64,000 nucleotides of DNA from Gordionus sp. m RMFG-2023 (lineage: Eukaryota; Nematomorpha; Gordioida; Chordodea; Parachordodidae), in assembly GCF_954871325.1 (NCBI RefSeq), contig NC_088777.1, positions 24,219,366-24,283,365 on the forward strand, in the 5' to 3' direction. Made by a program: the position numbers and the translations under genes. Under the pieces are notes generated by a model. That model had not been told where the DNA came from. It did not search any database and worked only from the letters and a program-made list of their open reading frames with translations. Positions within the stretch are counted from its first letter, which is position 1. Every line of letters begins with the position of its first letter. Below, piece by piece: positions 34,700-46,271 of the stretch.

Positions 34700-36670
34700 A
34701 GTTTTTAATTCAGATCATCCACCAAAGTTCTTCATTTTAATTTCATTTATTAACATATTTTTGTTGTTGAATTTTATATGGTCAAGATTGTAAATCTAAT
34801 TCATATTGAATCAACCAAGGTATGTTAATTTATATTCTCTAATTTAATATTTATTTTATGTCAATGGTGCATATTTCTTCAGATGAAGATACTTTAATTT
34901 AGACCTGGCTTAGTGTAAAATCTTTTGTACACCAATAAAGAAAATTATTAAGTCAAACTAAGCGTAGATTTTGCTCTAATTAAAATATTTCAACCTCGAT
35001 ACCTTGCAGCTCATACCTAAAAAATATATGAAGGCAAAAATATGAATTCAGATTAAATACTGATAAAAAAAAATTGATGAGGGTCCGAATGAAAATTCTT
35101 GTTAAGACGATGTAATAAGTTTTTTTGAAAATAAAGATCATATTTTAAATTTTTATGAATAAATTACCCAATTATAATGTTTATTTATCAAATATAATAC
35201 AACCCTCCCATCCTCTGCGCCAAATAAACCTTTGTTTAACAGAGCGAAAGGCGTTTTGAGCCCTAAGCTATCTTGCTTATATCTGATCAAAATTTTGAAA
35301 ATCAATTGTTAAAATTGAATAAAATACTGTTACAAAAATATTACAATAATATTTTTGTATAATTTTATTTTTATTATCTATGGGGAAAAAAAATATAAAA
35401 AAATTTATATATAATATTTAAAGGTAAGGAGTAATGCGTTGGTTTTTTCAATAGCGAGTAAAGCATTACTTTCTTTAGAAGGTAACAAGTAACGGTAATG
35501 CGTTCTTATTTTAAAGCGTAACAAATAACGGCTCTTTTTTGAAGAGGTAACGTTTATGGCACTAATATTTTCCTTAAGTAGAATAACCTCTGACCTATTA
35601 GTTACTATCTTTCTGAAACACAATACCAAATTCAAAGTAGATTCTTAATGTGATAAAATTCCATTGTTTTATTTTGAAGGAAAATGCAATAGCTTCTCGA
35701 ATAAATCCAATGTGATGTTTGAAAAGCTTATAACGTTTTTCGATTCTTTTAAAAACAACATCTCTCGTTGGGATATTTATTTTATTGTTTTCATTTGAAT
35801 ATTATTATTGGGATATTCACCATTGAAATCAAAAATGGAAAACGGTTATCTGGGTAAGAATTTATGCTACTAAGATATTCATCCGATGTTAGATTTATTA
35901 TATCTAGAAATTTTCTCTGACCTACCTCAAAATTAAACTTAACCTCTGCTGTTTTATATTTTTGAGCAGTTATAATGTCTCTTATTCTCTTGATTAGTTT
36001 TAATAAAAAAAAAATTTTTAATACCACTAAGGTTGTGTCCAAAATATCTTAAAATTCGATTCGTAATTTTTAAAATTTATCGAAAAAGAAGAAATATGAT
36101 TTTTTAATATAAAGATAAAAACATGTTTAAAATATAAATCTTGAAAATTTTTAAAATTTAATATGCGATTTTATTAAAACTTCTGAAAGTTTAGAACCTT
36201 TCGAATTTTTTAAAAAAGATTTTGGACATAGCTTAAACCGTGACCATTAATTCCATGACAAACCGACTGAAATAACGTGATTTTCGGACGACCATTTTTA
36301 AAATGAATGGAAATTGGCACGAAGGGTAAATAAATTTTATATTTTATACAAGAAAATTTTCTTGCTCTATCTCAAATATATCAAGAATTACGTATCTTCA
36401 AATTTCGATGAGAACCTATTTTAAAGAATCTCAAATTACTCAAAATTTTTGGTCTTAAAGTAAAAATTTTTATAACATTTTGTAGCCCTCAAAATTCTCC
36501 TTAAGAAGCAGAAATTATTTTAAAAATATCTTCAGTGTGATTAAATTTCGGGTAAAACAAAAAATATTTTGAGAAGGGTCTAATATGAAACTCACCAAAT
36601 ATGTTTAATACCAATATATTAAAGTAAAAATGTTAATGAAAAAAATAAGAATTTAAATTTTCGCTTATTA
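34700..36670. other. Intron 5, unassigned
   Basis: 35405-35560 repeats words such as GTAACGGTAATGCG and GTAACAAATAACG, as in some hAT terminal regions. 35640-36042 holds a minus-strand open frame (RIRDIITAQKYKTAEVKF) that I do not recognise. The rest is AT-rich. Confidence 0.35.
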
Positions 36671-37079
36671 TTTAATAGGAATTAAGATAGGATTTTTTTT
36701 TTTTTTTTGTAACTAAATTTTTTTAGTCTAGAAAAATTTATGAGCAATTATGAGATGAATACCTTATCGATTTATTATATATCGCGTTTTAAGCCTCATG
36801 ATAATCTGCTATATAAATATAAAGCAATCACATGTAATTGCAAAAGAGGAGGTCGTATTTTCAAATCTAGCTCAACAGGTGTAAGAGTAAATAGAATCTT
36901 TAAACAAGGTTGTAATAACAAAGTATCAAACTTGAACCAAATGAAAATGGATACATATTTGTGTTAGAAAAGTTTGATAAAACCCACAATCATGAATTGG
37001 GTATTATATCTTGTTTTATAATTTATTCCATATTTTGTTTTTTATATCAAATATATAAAATAAAAATAGCATTCGAGTT

Positions 37080-37815
37080 GTCTTCAACTCCAATTGACCG
37101 GTCAAATTCAATCAATTGATCGGAGGAGTATTTTACCTGGTCAAATACTCTAAAAAAATCGAAAGTAAAAATAATTAAAAAAGAAAAAAAAGGTATAAAT
37201 ACATGTGATCACAATGTTGCTTATTTTTTGGTCCCCAATATCTAGAGATACATCTCACTAGTAGTGAATTTAATGAAGTAAGTGATTTAATTCAAGAATT
37301 CGCCATTTTACAAGATGGTGATGACCTAAGCGATATAATAAATTTCGGAAGCAAAAACAGCATGATTAATAGAAAATTATGTGGAATGCAGTAATTTCCA
37401 TAAAAAACAACCAATTCTGACCTCAAGTTAATAGATTAAACTTTACCCACCATGCCCATTAAGAGACCAAGAATTCCTATTTCTACTTCTTCTTTAGAAA
37501 GAAATAGTAGATTTGGGTTAATATTCTTATGAAAATAGAAATCGATTGAAGATCTCGACATCATGAAAATTGATTAAAAATATTAAGTGATAATATTGAA
37601 TATGAATCAGAATAAGACTCTGCTACGGAGAGCTAAATGTTAGTTATTGAATGACAATGAATTTAAAAAAAAAATATCATAGATTCATTTTATTATTATA
37701 TTCAAAATAAAGTTAATATTAATAAAAAACCTATATTTGAATTTGACCATATTTGTCTTGTCAAATATAGGTCAATTGACCGAAACGTATTTGACCGGTC
37801 AAATGCACAACCCTG
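37080..37815. mobile_element. Palindrome-ended repeat with GACCGGTCAAAT motifs
   Basis: Starts near GCATTCGAGTTGT and ends near ACAACCCTGC, with several inverted GACCGGTCAAAT and TCAATTGACCG words close to both ends. It lies between the arms of the foldback at 36.7-38.7 kb. It may be a hAT MITE whose ends have drifted. No coding. Confidence 0.45.
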
Positions 37816-38190
37816 CAAAATATTTCAAAAAATATCTTAAGCACTCAAATTAAGATACCAGATATTAAACATTTTACTTTCCTATATTTAATATAACAAA
37901 AAATAGCAACAAATTTATATTCCCAATATCATTTTCGAAACAAAAATTTTAGGCCCTCAGTTAAAAACTATTCCAGTAGTATATTTTGTGTTTTAATGTT
38001 TATTAAAGTTTGAAAATAACTTTGATATTGCATCCTTGTTTAAAGGTTGTCTTTTTCTTTTACACCTGTTGAGCTAGATTTGAAAATACGACCTCCTCTT
38101 TTGCAATTATATGTGATTGTTTTATATTTATATATCGGATTATCATGAGGCTAAATAATTCGATAAGGTATTCTTATAATTGCTCATGAA

Positions 38191-38684
38191 CAGGGTTGCC
38201 AGGTCAAAATTCTCAAAAGAAATTACCTATTTTGTGGGTGAATTATAAAATTGCTAAAGAAAAAAATTTTGCGGGCCTTTAGTTATCCTATTAATTCTCA
38301 TAATTACTTTATATAAATATTAACAAAGTCGTAAACGTTTTATAATTTCAAAATAGGTAATATTTAAAATAGATAACACACTTGAAAATGATAAGAATGA
38401 TGTTGATAAAATAAAACATAGGTTAGAAAGAAATTTACAAACTAGAAATGTTTTTGCGATAAATATTTAAAATTTATTTTAAAAATATAAAAATAATCAA
38501 TAACTGCTCAAAATTTTCATTTATATATTAAAAACGTTAAAATGCTAAAAAAAAAATTGTGCGGTAAAAATTTGAAAATTGAAGGTAGATTTCCAATTGT
38601 AATTTGGTGGGAATGAGATGTCTGCGTGTACTAAAAAATTGGGAGAGGCTCCCGCTGATGGGGGGAGGAAACCTGGCAACCCTG
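38191..38684. mobile_element. hAT-9 MITE inserted in the foldback arm
   Basis: Perfect 14-bp ends CAGGGTTGCCAGGT and a perfect duplication CTCATGAA (38183-38190 and 38685-38692). It shares terminal sequence (CTCCCGCTGATGGGGGGA) with the large hAT-9 element at 40.67-44.06 kb and is a 494-bp non-coding derivative. Confidence 0.93.
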
Positions 38685-38985
38685 CTCATGAATTGTTTAG
38701 ACAAGAATAATCTTTTGTTCTAAATCATATCTTAATTCCTATTAGATAATAAAAGCATCATATAAAAAATAATTTTAAAATTACCAATTCATTTTCTATT
38801 AATAAGAAAAATGAGTTTAAAAAAATTTATTAAAAATATAAACAACTTTTTAAAAATATTTATTTGTTAAAAATTAAAAAAACAAGCGTATTGATTACTT
38901 ATATTTTATGTAATTGTTAAATTACATTTTTTTAAATTAAGTCTTTATACAATAAAATTTTTAATATTATAATCTAGTGCTTTTT

Positions 38986-39520
38986 CAAAATATTTTTTGG
39001 GATAATGTTTTCCATGTATTTATAGCTAAATAAACCAAAAATGGACATTTTCCAAATAATATTACTACCAAATATGGTCAATCGATATTTAGTAAGTGGT
39101 CGGTTTTGAGCTCGACATTCGGTCAAATCATAATATTTTTAAAATATTTTTTTAGGATAATGCTTATCACGTTATTGTACACGTATAAACCAAAAATAAA
39201 ATATTTTTCATGGATAACGCCAGCAATGCAGTATTTAGTCATTGGCCCGGTTTCAAATAGGTTATCTGTCAAATCACGATATTTTCAAAATATTTTTTGG
39301 GATAATGATTTACACGTATTTATAGATAAATAAACCAAAAATGAACTCTTTCCAGTTAATATTACTACCAAAATTGGTCAATCAAAAATTTAGTAAGTGG
39401 TCGGTTTTAAGCTCGGCATTCGATCAAAGTTTCAAAATATTTTTTAGGATAATGCTTAACACCTAAATATACAAGTATAAACCAAAAATGAAGAGATTTT
39501 GATCAATAACGCCAGCAATA
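38986..39520. repeat. Satellite-like repeat, four units in ABAB order
   Basis: CAAAATATTTTTTGGGATAA-type words recur at 38986, 39141, 39286 and 39433 (spacing about 155, 145, 147). Units 1 and 3 share ACCAAAAATG...ATTACTACCAAA and AGTAAGTGGTCGGTTTT. Units 2 and 4 share CGCCAGCAAT. The array is therefore a dimeric repeat of about 295-300 bp, present twice. Confidence 0.85.
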
Positions 39521-39816
39521 TGTGCCTTACAAATTTTCTATTATTCTTCGATTCTAAACCTACTCATTAATTAAATGTCAAAGAAACCTATATTTATTTT
39601 TAAAAATTTAGGTTTTTCACATGTATTTACATCCAAATATAAAAAAAGCGCTATCCAATAATTATTCTGGTTTCTTAAAAATATATTTTCATATTTATGC
39701 ATATAACGAACGCTCTCTTATGAATATATATTTGTTTGCAATTGAAAAATAAAATTTAAGTATAAGCTAGTAAATATATATTTTTTCCAATAATATTAAG
39801 TAAAAATATATGTAAT

Positions 39817-39841
39817 GGTTTCTCTGTAATGACGCGATACC
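39817..39841 (-). repeat. Solo end of the Foldback-like MULE family
   Basis: Inverted, it reads GGTATCGCGTCATTACAG then AGAAACC, close to the GTATCCCGTCTTTACAG end of the MULE at 4556-7269. No partner end is nearby. Confidence 0.5.
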
Positions 39842-40080
39842 ATATAAAGGAATGTTATTTATGCTAAAGTATTTTTGGTAACTCACTAAAACTCGTTAAA
39901 TTTTTATATTATTTTTTTAATTAATTATTTTTTTTAAATTAAAAAAAAAATTTATTGTTTGGTCTGGTAGGAAGAAGTCGTATTTTAATTTAAACAATTT
40001 AGCTATAACTTGTCTAATTTGGTATTTAAATAATTTGAGCATTACAATTTTAATAAAATTAAATAACTGAAAACAATATT

Positions 40081-40457
40081 ATATATATGTCGTATGGGGA
40101 TATGGAATCCGTTGGCATTCGAAATCTCTTTATTTTAATCCTTTACCAAGGGCGATTTAAAAAATTTTAAAATCCGGTCTAACCGAAAATGTATTCTAGC
40201 ATATGTAGAGTATACCCAATTTCAGCCATAGACATTTAAGTATTTTCTAATTTATATGAAAAACCCATATAAAAATTAATATAAATTAGAAGTAGTTCTA
40301 ATGTTCATGGCAAATTTGGCTGAAATTGATAGGGTAAATACTCTACACATGCCAGAATACATTTCCGGTTAAATCGGATTTTAAATTTTTTTAAATCGCC
40401 CTAGGTAAAGGATTTAAAATCAACCACGGATACCGAATCCCCCTACGACATATATAT
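40081..40457. mobile_element. Palindromic MITE
   Basis: About 377 bp folding on itself over nearly its whole length. ATATATATGTCGTATGGGGA and GATTTAAAAAATTTTAAAAT on the left match inverted sequence on the right, around a centre at about 40270. A tract with GTATTCTAGCATATGTAGAG is shared with the MITE at 60.86-61.17 kb. The ends lie in ATATATAT, so the duplication cannot be delimited. Confidence 0.8.
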
Positions 40458-40673
40458 GAGTATCAATTAAATTATATTTAATTTTATTGGTCATTCAATT
40501 TCAAAGATTTTAAACCACGATGCCCAAATTAAACATGCTTACTTTTAATTTATAAATCTACATATAACTATTTCTTTTTTGAAATATCAACCTTTTTTCA
40601 CAAAAAAAATTTTATTCTAATAAATTGATTAATTGATTTAATAGTCCTACTCCTAACTTAGTAGCTTCATAAC

Positions 40674-43600
40674 CAGGGTTGCCATGTCTCCCCCCATCAG
40701 CGGGAGACTCCGGCAATTTTTTAGTTTACACGCAGACATCTCTCTCCCGCAAAACTACAGCAACTGGAAATCTCCCGCAAAAATCTAACGCAATTTTTTA
40801 ATTTCTCCCGCAATTTTTTTAAAAAAGTATTTTAACGTTTTTAATATATAAATAGATTTTGAGAGACATTAATTGATTATTTTTATATATTTTAATAAAT
40901 TTTAAATATTTATTCGAAAACTAGTTAGTAAATTTTTCTATCTTGTTTTATTTTTATCCAATAATAAATCAACATCATTTCATTCATATAAGTCAGTACA
41001 GGGGAGTATATCAACATCGATTGCAATACAAAATTATTCTCCAAAAATAACAAATAATAGAGATGCAACTACAGCTGCGGAAATTGTATAAACCTATCAT
41101 GTAGTTCAACATTCACAGAGCTCTATCATCACAATGTAGGTCGAATCTTTTTCCCATGATATTTAATGACTCCAATATAAGTGCAAACCTTACTTGGTTT
41201 TAGTACCTGAATCCTAGAGGTCAATTCTAGACGATTTGAAAGATGAGCATCCATATGCAATTCTAACAGATGCATCTAATAAGGGAAATATTAAAACACT
41301 TCCCTTGATCCTTCGCTATTTCAACTAGAATAAGAACATTTCAATAAAACTGTTAAAAATTTTTTCCTCGGATAGTGAAAAATCCAACGATGTAGCTAAA
41401 CACATAATGTAAATATAGCTGATTCAGGATTATCAATGAATTGCATGTCAGCTATCTGCGCTGATAATGCCTCAGTAAATTTTGGCAAAAACCAAAGTGT
41501 ATTTACCTAATTGAGGCAGCTCAATAATTACTAAATGCCAATTGGCTGTATACAACATGATTCTTGCAAGAAGGCAATGAATGTACTATCTGTGAATGTC
41601 GAAATATTATGATGAAATGTTTTAACGAATTTAGTTCATCAACTAAAAGAGTCAATGAATTAAAAGAGTTGGTGGAGTGGTCTGACTTGGAATGGTGTGA
41701 GTTGTTGCGATATATACCTATCAGGTGGTTATCATTAATATCTGCCATCGATAGAATTTTAAATTTTATAAAACCGTAAAAAAATAAAATAAAGATTTTA
41801 AAAGCTGTCCTAAAATTTTGAAAAATTTATTGGATTATGAAATGGCAGAAGCATATTTGGGATTAGTTTCACATGTAGGAAATCTACTTCATGCAGTTAA
41901 TATTCAGTTGTAATCAGAATATTCTTTATTAATAAAGATTCACAAAATCATGCTACAGTTCTGTTCATCTCTACATAAAAATTGATAATAAATTTTATAG
42001 CGCTATTGCTAAAAATATTATATTAAAATGTTAAAATAATACTCTAATTAATACATTTTTATCAGATATTTTTATTATGACAATTTTAAAATATTTACAA
42101 TCAAAATTTGATTTTAATAACTCTATTTACAAATGTATAAATATGACCTTGGAACAGAAACCATCAATTGATAGTATTTGTAATTTAATAAGAAAAACAT
42201 TGATGTCTTGTTTGAGGAGATTGTAATTCTCTCTATTTTTTATGATTAGCCAGAATACTTAAAGTTAGATGGTCTAAAAGTAAAGGAGATATGGGTTGAA
42301 TTTTTTCGTAATAACAATAAATCCCCATGCTCGGAAAAAATATGCGAGTATGTCAACTCCTTAACTCATTCTAATGCCTCATCCGTGCGCATTTATAGCC
42401 TGATGAGGACTGCCTGGAAAAAGGAAGTAATTGGATTGCTTTAACAACATTAGAGGCCGAGCTAATGGTTAAACAAATTTATAATATGTCATACCAGGAA
42501 TTTTATAAATATCTCAATAACAATGTAACGTTTAGTTACATTATTTAAATCTCAAATAAAATATAATTAACATTATATTTAATTTTCCATATTTTTTTAT
42601 TTATACATTCGCATAAAATAAATATATTTTTTACATTGTATATCAAAAATAGAGAGCATTATAATATCCCCAAACAAGACATCAATGTCTATCGGTATTT
42701 TTAAAATACTTGAACATTTTAATATAGTTTTATCAATGGCGCCATAAAATTTATTGTCAATTTTTAACTGTAAAGATGAACACATCTGCAGTATAATTTT
42801 GTGAATCTTTGTTAAAATTTTTCTGATTGCAACTGCACATTAACAGCATGTAGTAGATTTCCTACATGTGAAATCAATCCTAAATATAACCTCTGCCATT
42901 CATTATTGAAAAAAATTTTCAAAATGTTAGGACAGCTTATTCTTTATTTAAGAAATTTATTTTTAAAGGTTTATAAAATTTTAAGATTCTATCGATGGCG
43001 GGTATTAAGGAACATATCGCAACTATCATTGTGCTGACTCAATTCTGTAAATACACTCTGGTTTTTTCCAAATTCACTGAGGCATTATCAGATCAGAAAG
43101 CTGACATGCAATTTATTGATAATCCCGAATCTGCTATATTTACCATTATATGGTTAACTATGTCTTTGAATTTTTCACTATTTAAGGGGAAAAAACTTAA
43201 TCGTTTTCTTGAAACGTCCTTAATTTTGTTGAAAAATATTTCCCTTATTAGATGCATCTGTTAGAATTGCATATATATGCCCATCTTTCAAATCGTCAAG
43301 AATTGACCACCTGAATTCAGGATGATATCCTTGCTCATTTTTGTAATACAAGTAAAGTTTTCATTTATCTTAAAGTCGTTAAATATTATGGAGAAAGATT
43401 CTATGCACTTTGTAATGATAAGTAGCTCTGTGAATGTTATACTACTAGATAAGTGATCACAATTGCCGTAACTGTAGTTGCATCTGTATTATATCTTATT
43501 TTTGGAGAATATTTTTGTTTTGCAATGGAGATACATTCTCCTGCACTGATTATAATAATATGATTGAACAATAATAAATAAAATATTTATAATTGAAATG

Positions 43601-44062
43601 AGTACAATATTACCTTATTATGTATTTAAAAGTGATACATGAATCCCTATAACGTTATACACACACAAGGTAGATTTCCAATTGCGGATGTTTTGCGGGG
43701 GACATTCGCATAAAATATATTTTTTACATTGTAAAATTAAAATCGTTTGTTTTTTTATAAATTTTTATCTTGTTTACATTTTTTTATATTTAAAAAGGAT
43801 CGTTAGTTTTTTTTATAAATTAATATATTTTAATATATTAGATGTTATTTTATTTTGAAAAATAGTAGTTACCGACATTGTATTTATATAAACTAATTAT
43901 AAAAAATAATAGGCGGATAATTAAGTCAATTCAAAATCCTGGCCGAAGGCCCGCAAAAAAATTTTTTTTAGCAATTTTTATATTTCTACAGCAATTTTCA
44001 TATTTCTCCCGCAAAATACCAAATTTCTCCCTCAATTTGAAAATTTTGACCTGGCAACCCTG
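40674..44062. mobile_element. hAT-9 element with two opposed transposase halves
   Basis: The ends are CAGGGTTGCCATGT and, inverted, CAGGGTTGCCAGGT, with a perfect duplication TTCATAAC (40666-40673 and 44063-44070). The plus-strand arm (about 41030-42545) encodes decayed hAT transposase: LTDASNKGNIKTLPLILRYF near 41270, then ELLRYIPIRWLSLISAIDRI at 41695-41760, then a C-terminal region. The minus-strand arm (about 43570-42560) repeats much of the same sequence inverted (for example 42785-42597 against about 41950-42230). The element thus contains a head-to-head duplication and is palindromic overall. CTCCCGCAA-rich subterminal repeats lie in both ends. It sits in intron 5. No intact frame remains. 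Confidence 0.88.
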
Positions 44063-44370
44063 TTCATAACACATGTCTTGTTTTTATTGTAAAATTAAAG
44101 AATTATGATAAAAAATTTCTACCAAAATCCAGACTATCATCTATTTATTATTTTTTAATAAAAAAAATAATCTAAAATTATGCCAATTGCACGAAAAAAG
44201 TATGCAATTTATAAAACTTTTAAAGTAATGAAACCTTGAATTATTATTACATCAAAAAATTTCCACCTATTTTTATTTAAAAAATTTTTTTTTAAATATA
44301 TTAAAAGTTTCCCCGTGATTCAGTGAGTTATCGTATTTTTATATAATAAATAAAATCTATAATGAAATAC

Positions 44371-45308
44371 TGGGAGGTCTATAAGTCGAAAGGCTGCATA
44401 ATACGAAAGCTACAAAAAAAACCTGAAAATAAAAAATAACAAAGAAAATGATTAATGAGAATTTTGATTGATTTATTGCTTACTTAGAAAAATATTATAA
44501 TTTTTTTTTTATAGTTCATAAATTTTTTTATTTATTTAAAAAAATGATAAAATATTAAAATATTAAAACAAGTATATAAAAGTAGGAAAAATTACTAAAT
44601 AAAAATAAATATATATATTATAAGTATAGAAGGCTCTAAAAAGAGCTTTATTTAATGAATAACAATTTTAAACGTAATTTCAAATATTTTTATATCATTG
44701 AGCTTTCCCTCTGATAGTTTTCGCAACAAAAAAAATATATTTTGAACCGTTAACGTAATAAAATACATCTAAGCATTTTTAGATAGAAAATTTAATTCTG
44801 AGTTCAATGATATAAAAATATTTAAAATTATGTTAAAAGTAGCCTTTTGAATGTTTTCGCGACAAAAAAAATATTTTTCGAACCGAAAACTTAAAAAAAA
44901 ATTTATTATTTAATTTATATTTGTTAATTACTTCGTAATCCAGTACTTACAATATCTTTATACTTACTATCAATTTAGTTTTGAAAAAAACTTAAAAATT
45001 CAAAAATTTCATCTTTTTAAAATTGTAATAAAATCATAACGAAATATAATTTAATCAAAAATTTAATTTAAAAATTAATTAAATTAAAACCGTAAATTAT
45101 TACAAAGAATTAATAAAAAAATTGAAAAGATCTTAAAATTTCCAATTTTTTAATATATTATAATGTATGTTATTATAATATTTTTCTCGTAAAGAAAGCA
45201 ATAAATCAATCAAAATTCTCATTAATCATTTTCTTTGTTATTTTTTATTTTCAATATTATTTTTTAGCCTTTCGTATCATGCAGCCTTTCGACTTATAGA
45301 CCTACCCT
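44371..45308. mobile_element. MITE with ~115-bp inverted repeats, about 940 bp
   Basis: GGGAGGTCTATAAGTCGAAA and GGCTGCATAATACGAAAG at the left are matched, inverted, at 45190-45308. Similarity runs through GATTAATGAGAATTTTGATTG. Ends adjoining TA suggest a Tc1/mariner-type MITE. Inside are two diverged copies of a segment with TTTTCGCAACAAAAAAAATA (about 44716 and 44850). It is non-coding and lies just before exon 5. Confidence 0.75.
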
Positions 45309-45471
45309 TATATATGCTCTAAAATTTTGTTATATGCAAATATTTAAAATAATTTTAACATAGCCTAAGATATACGCAATTGCGTGTTAAAAAATGGGAG
45401 GTTTGAAGGGGGGGGGGGTGCCAATATGATATTGATTGGATACCATTTTATTATAACAAATGTAGACTAAC

Positions 45472-45601
45472 TTCTTAATATGTGATGTTTTTGTTGTAAG
45501 ATTTGAGCCTCTAAAACGGCGATTTTTTCTTGATGATGATCGTTTATACCATTCAATATTATTTCTAAATCGTTAACCTGTTTATTCAAAAATCGTTTTT
45601 C
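45472..45601 (-). CDS. SLK: SLK-like gene, exon 5
   Basis: Acceptor AATATTAG, donor GTTAGT. It starts in phase 0 and ends one base into a codon completed by exon 6. EKRFLNKQVNDLEIILNGIN and AQILQQKHHILR correspond to EQEFVQKQQQELDGSLKKII and NNKQQLMR of SLK. Exon 6 completes the LMRAREAAIWELEERHL region exactly. This proves that the 14-kb gap is a single intron. Confidence 0.92.
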
Positions 45602-45656
45602 CTAATATTAAAAAAGGTATCACTTTTATATCTTCTAAAATCAACAACGAACGAAC

Positions 45657-45800
45657 CCTTTCTTCTTGCGATGCATCCATAAATTCTTTCTTCTTTTTGA
45701 AGACATCTTTTTTCTGAACCCGAGGAGCATTTTCCATCTCCTGCTTCATGTACTTTAACTCGCATTTAAAATTTTCTTTGAATGCCTTGTATTCCTTTTC
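45657..45800 (-). CDS. SLK: SLK-like gene, exon 4
   Basis: Acceptor TTTAATTAG, donor GTTCGT, phase 0, 48 codons. EKEYKAFKENFKCELKYMKQ and ENAPRVQKKDVFKKKKEFM align with EKELSKFQNMLKNRKKEV and EKAPKELRKELMKRRKEEL of SLK. Neighbouring introns are 55 and 64 bp. Confidence 0.92.
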
Positions 45801-45864
45801 CTAATTAAACATTTAAAAAATTATTGAATCATATATAATACATTCCATTATAATAAAAAGAAAC

Positions 45865-45993
45865 TTGATTTTTAATGACGCGCTTTTGAGCCGATTTTAA
45901 ATCGAAAGCTTGAAACCTTTCAGCTTTCATAACTTGCTGCTTTTGTTGTCGATTCAGCATCTCTAACTGATGGTCGAAATTTTTCATGATACT
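45865..45993 (-). CDS. SLK: SLK-like gene, exon 3
   Basis: 43 codons, phase 0, donor GTTTCT. KNFDHQLEMLNRQQKQQVMK aligns with FDTELENLERQQKQQVEK of the SLK/LOK family. The start is the only AG available in frame (ATAAG before AGTATCATG). The six codons upstream (INKKHK) also look SLK-like but have no AG before them, so the acceptor is the least certain in the gene. Confidence 0.82.
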
Positions 45994-46085
45994 CTTATGT
46001 TTTTTGTTTATTTGGAGTTAAATCAAATATTTTAATATATATCGATTTCATCCACCCAATACTTAAAATAATACTAAAATATAAC

Positions 46086-46209
46086 CTGTAATTCCATATC
46101 GAATAATTTCTCTTGTTGATCGCGCAAAAATTGAGCTTTGTAATATAGCTCCTGAAATTGTTTATGTTCCAACTTTTGAATGTATTTCAATTCTCGAAGG
46201 GCATACTTT
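46086..46209 (-). CDS. SLK: SLK-like gene, exon 2
   Basis: Acceptor ATTTATAG, donor GTTATA. The first base completes an arginine codon begun in exon 1. RKYALRELKYIQKLEHKQF aligns with RRQELRELRFLQKEEQR of SLK, followed by LRDQQEKLFDMELQ (SLK: QQREQIFRRFEQE). Confidence 0.92.
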
Positions 46210-46271
46210 CTATAAATGTATATAAAATTAGATGATGCTATGCAAGGAATTAACGAGAGATCATTATTAAC

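Larger units (their letters stand above)
36672..38745 (+). mobile_element. Foldback element with FAR1-like zinc-finger coding in its arms
   Basis: Long inverted repeat. The left arm 36672-36920 pairs with 38040-38190 plus 38693-38745; the outer ends are TAATAGGAATTAAGATA. The left arm is coding on the plus strand: YKAITCNCKRGGRIFKSS, STGVRVNRIFKQGCNNKV, then after one frameshift at about 36955 LEKFDKTHNHELGII. This C-x-C...GC...HNH order is the FAR1/WRKY-GCM1-like DNA-binding domain at the N-terminus of animal MULE/ZSWIM3-type transposases. The right arm carries an inverted copy of the same coding segment, split by a hAT MITE. No flanking duplication was identified. Confidence 0.6.

Noticed and set aside
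35405-35635. Minus-strand 76-codon frame with repeated NALL words
   Set aside because: It translates the GTAACGGTAATGCG repeat words and is more likely a transposon end than a gene.
45410-45420. Poly-G runs (also 12043, 27705, 53858) as quadruplex or regulatory sites
   Set aside because: Single uninterrupted runs next to transposon ends or in introns; no four-tract arrangement is present.
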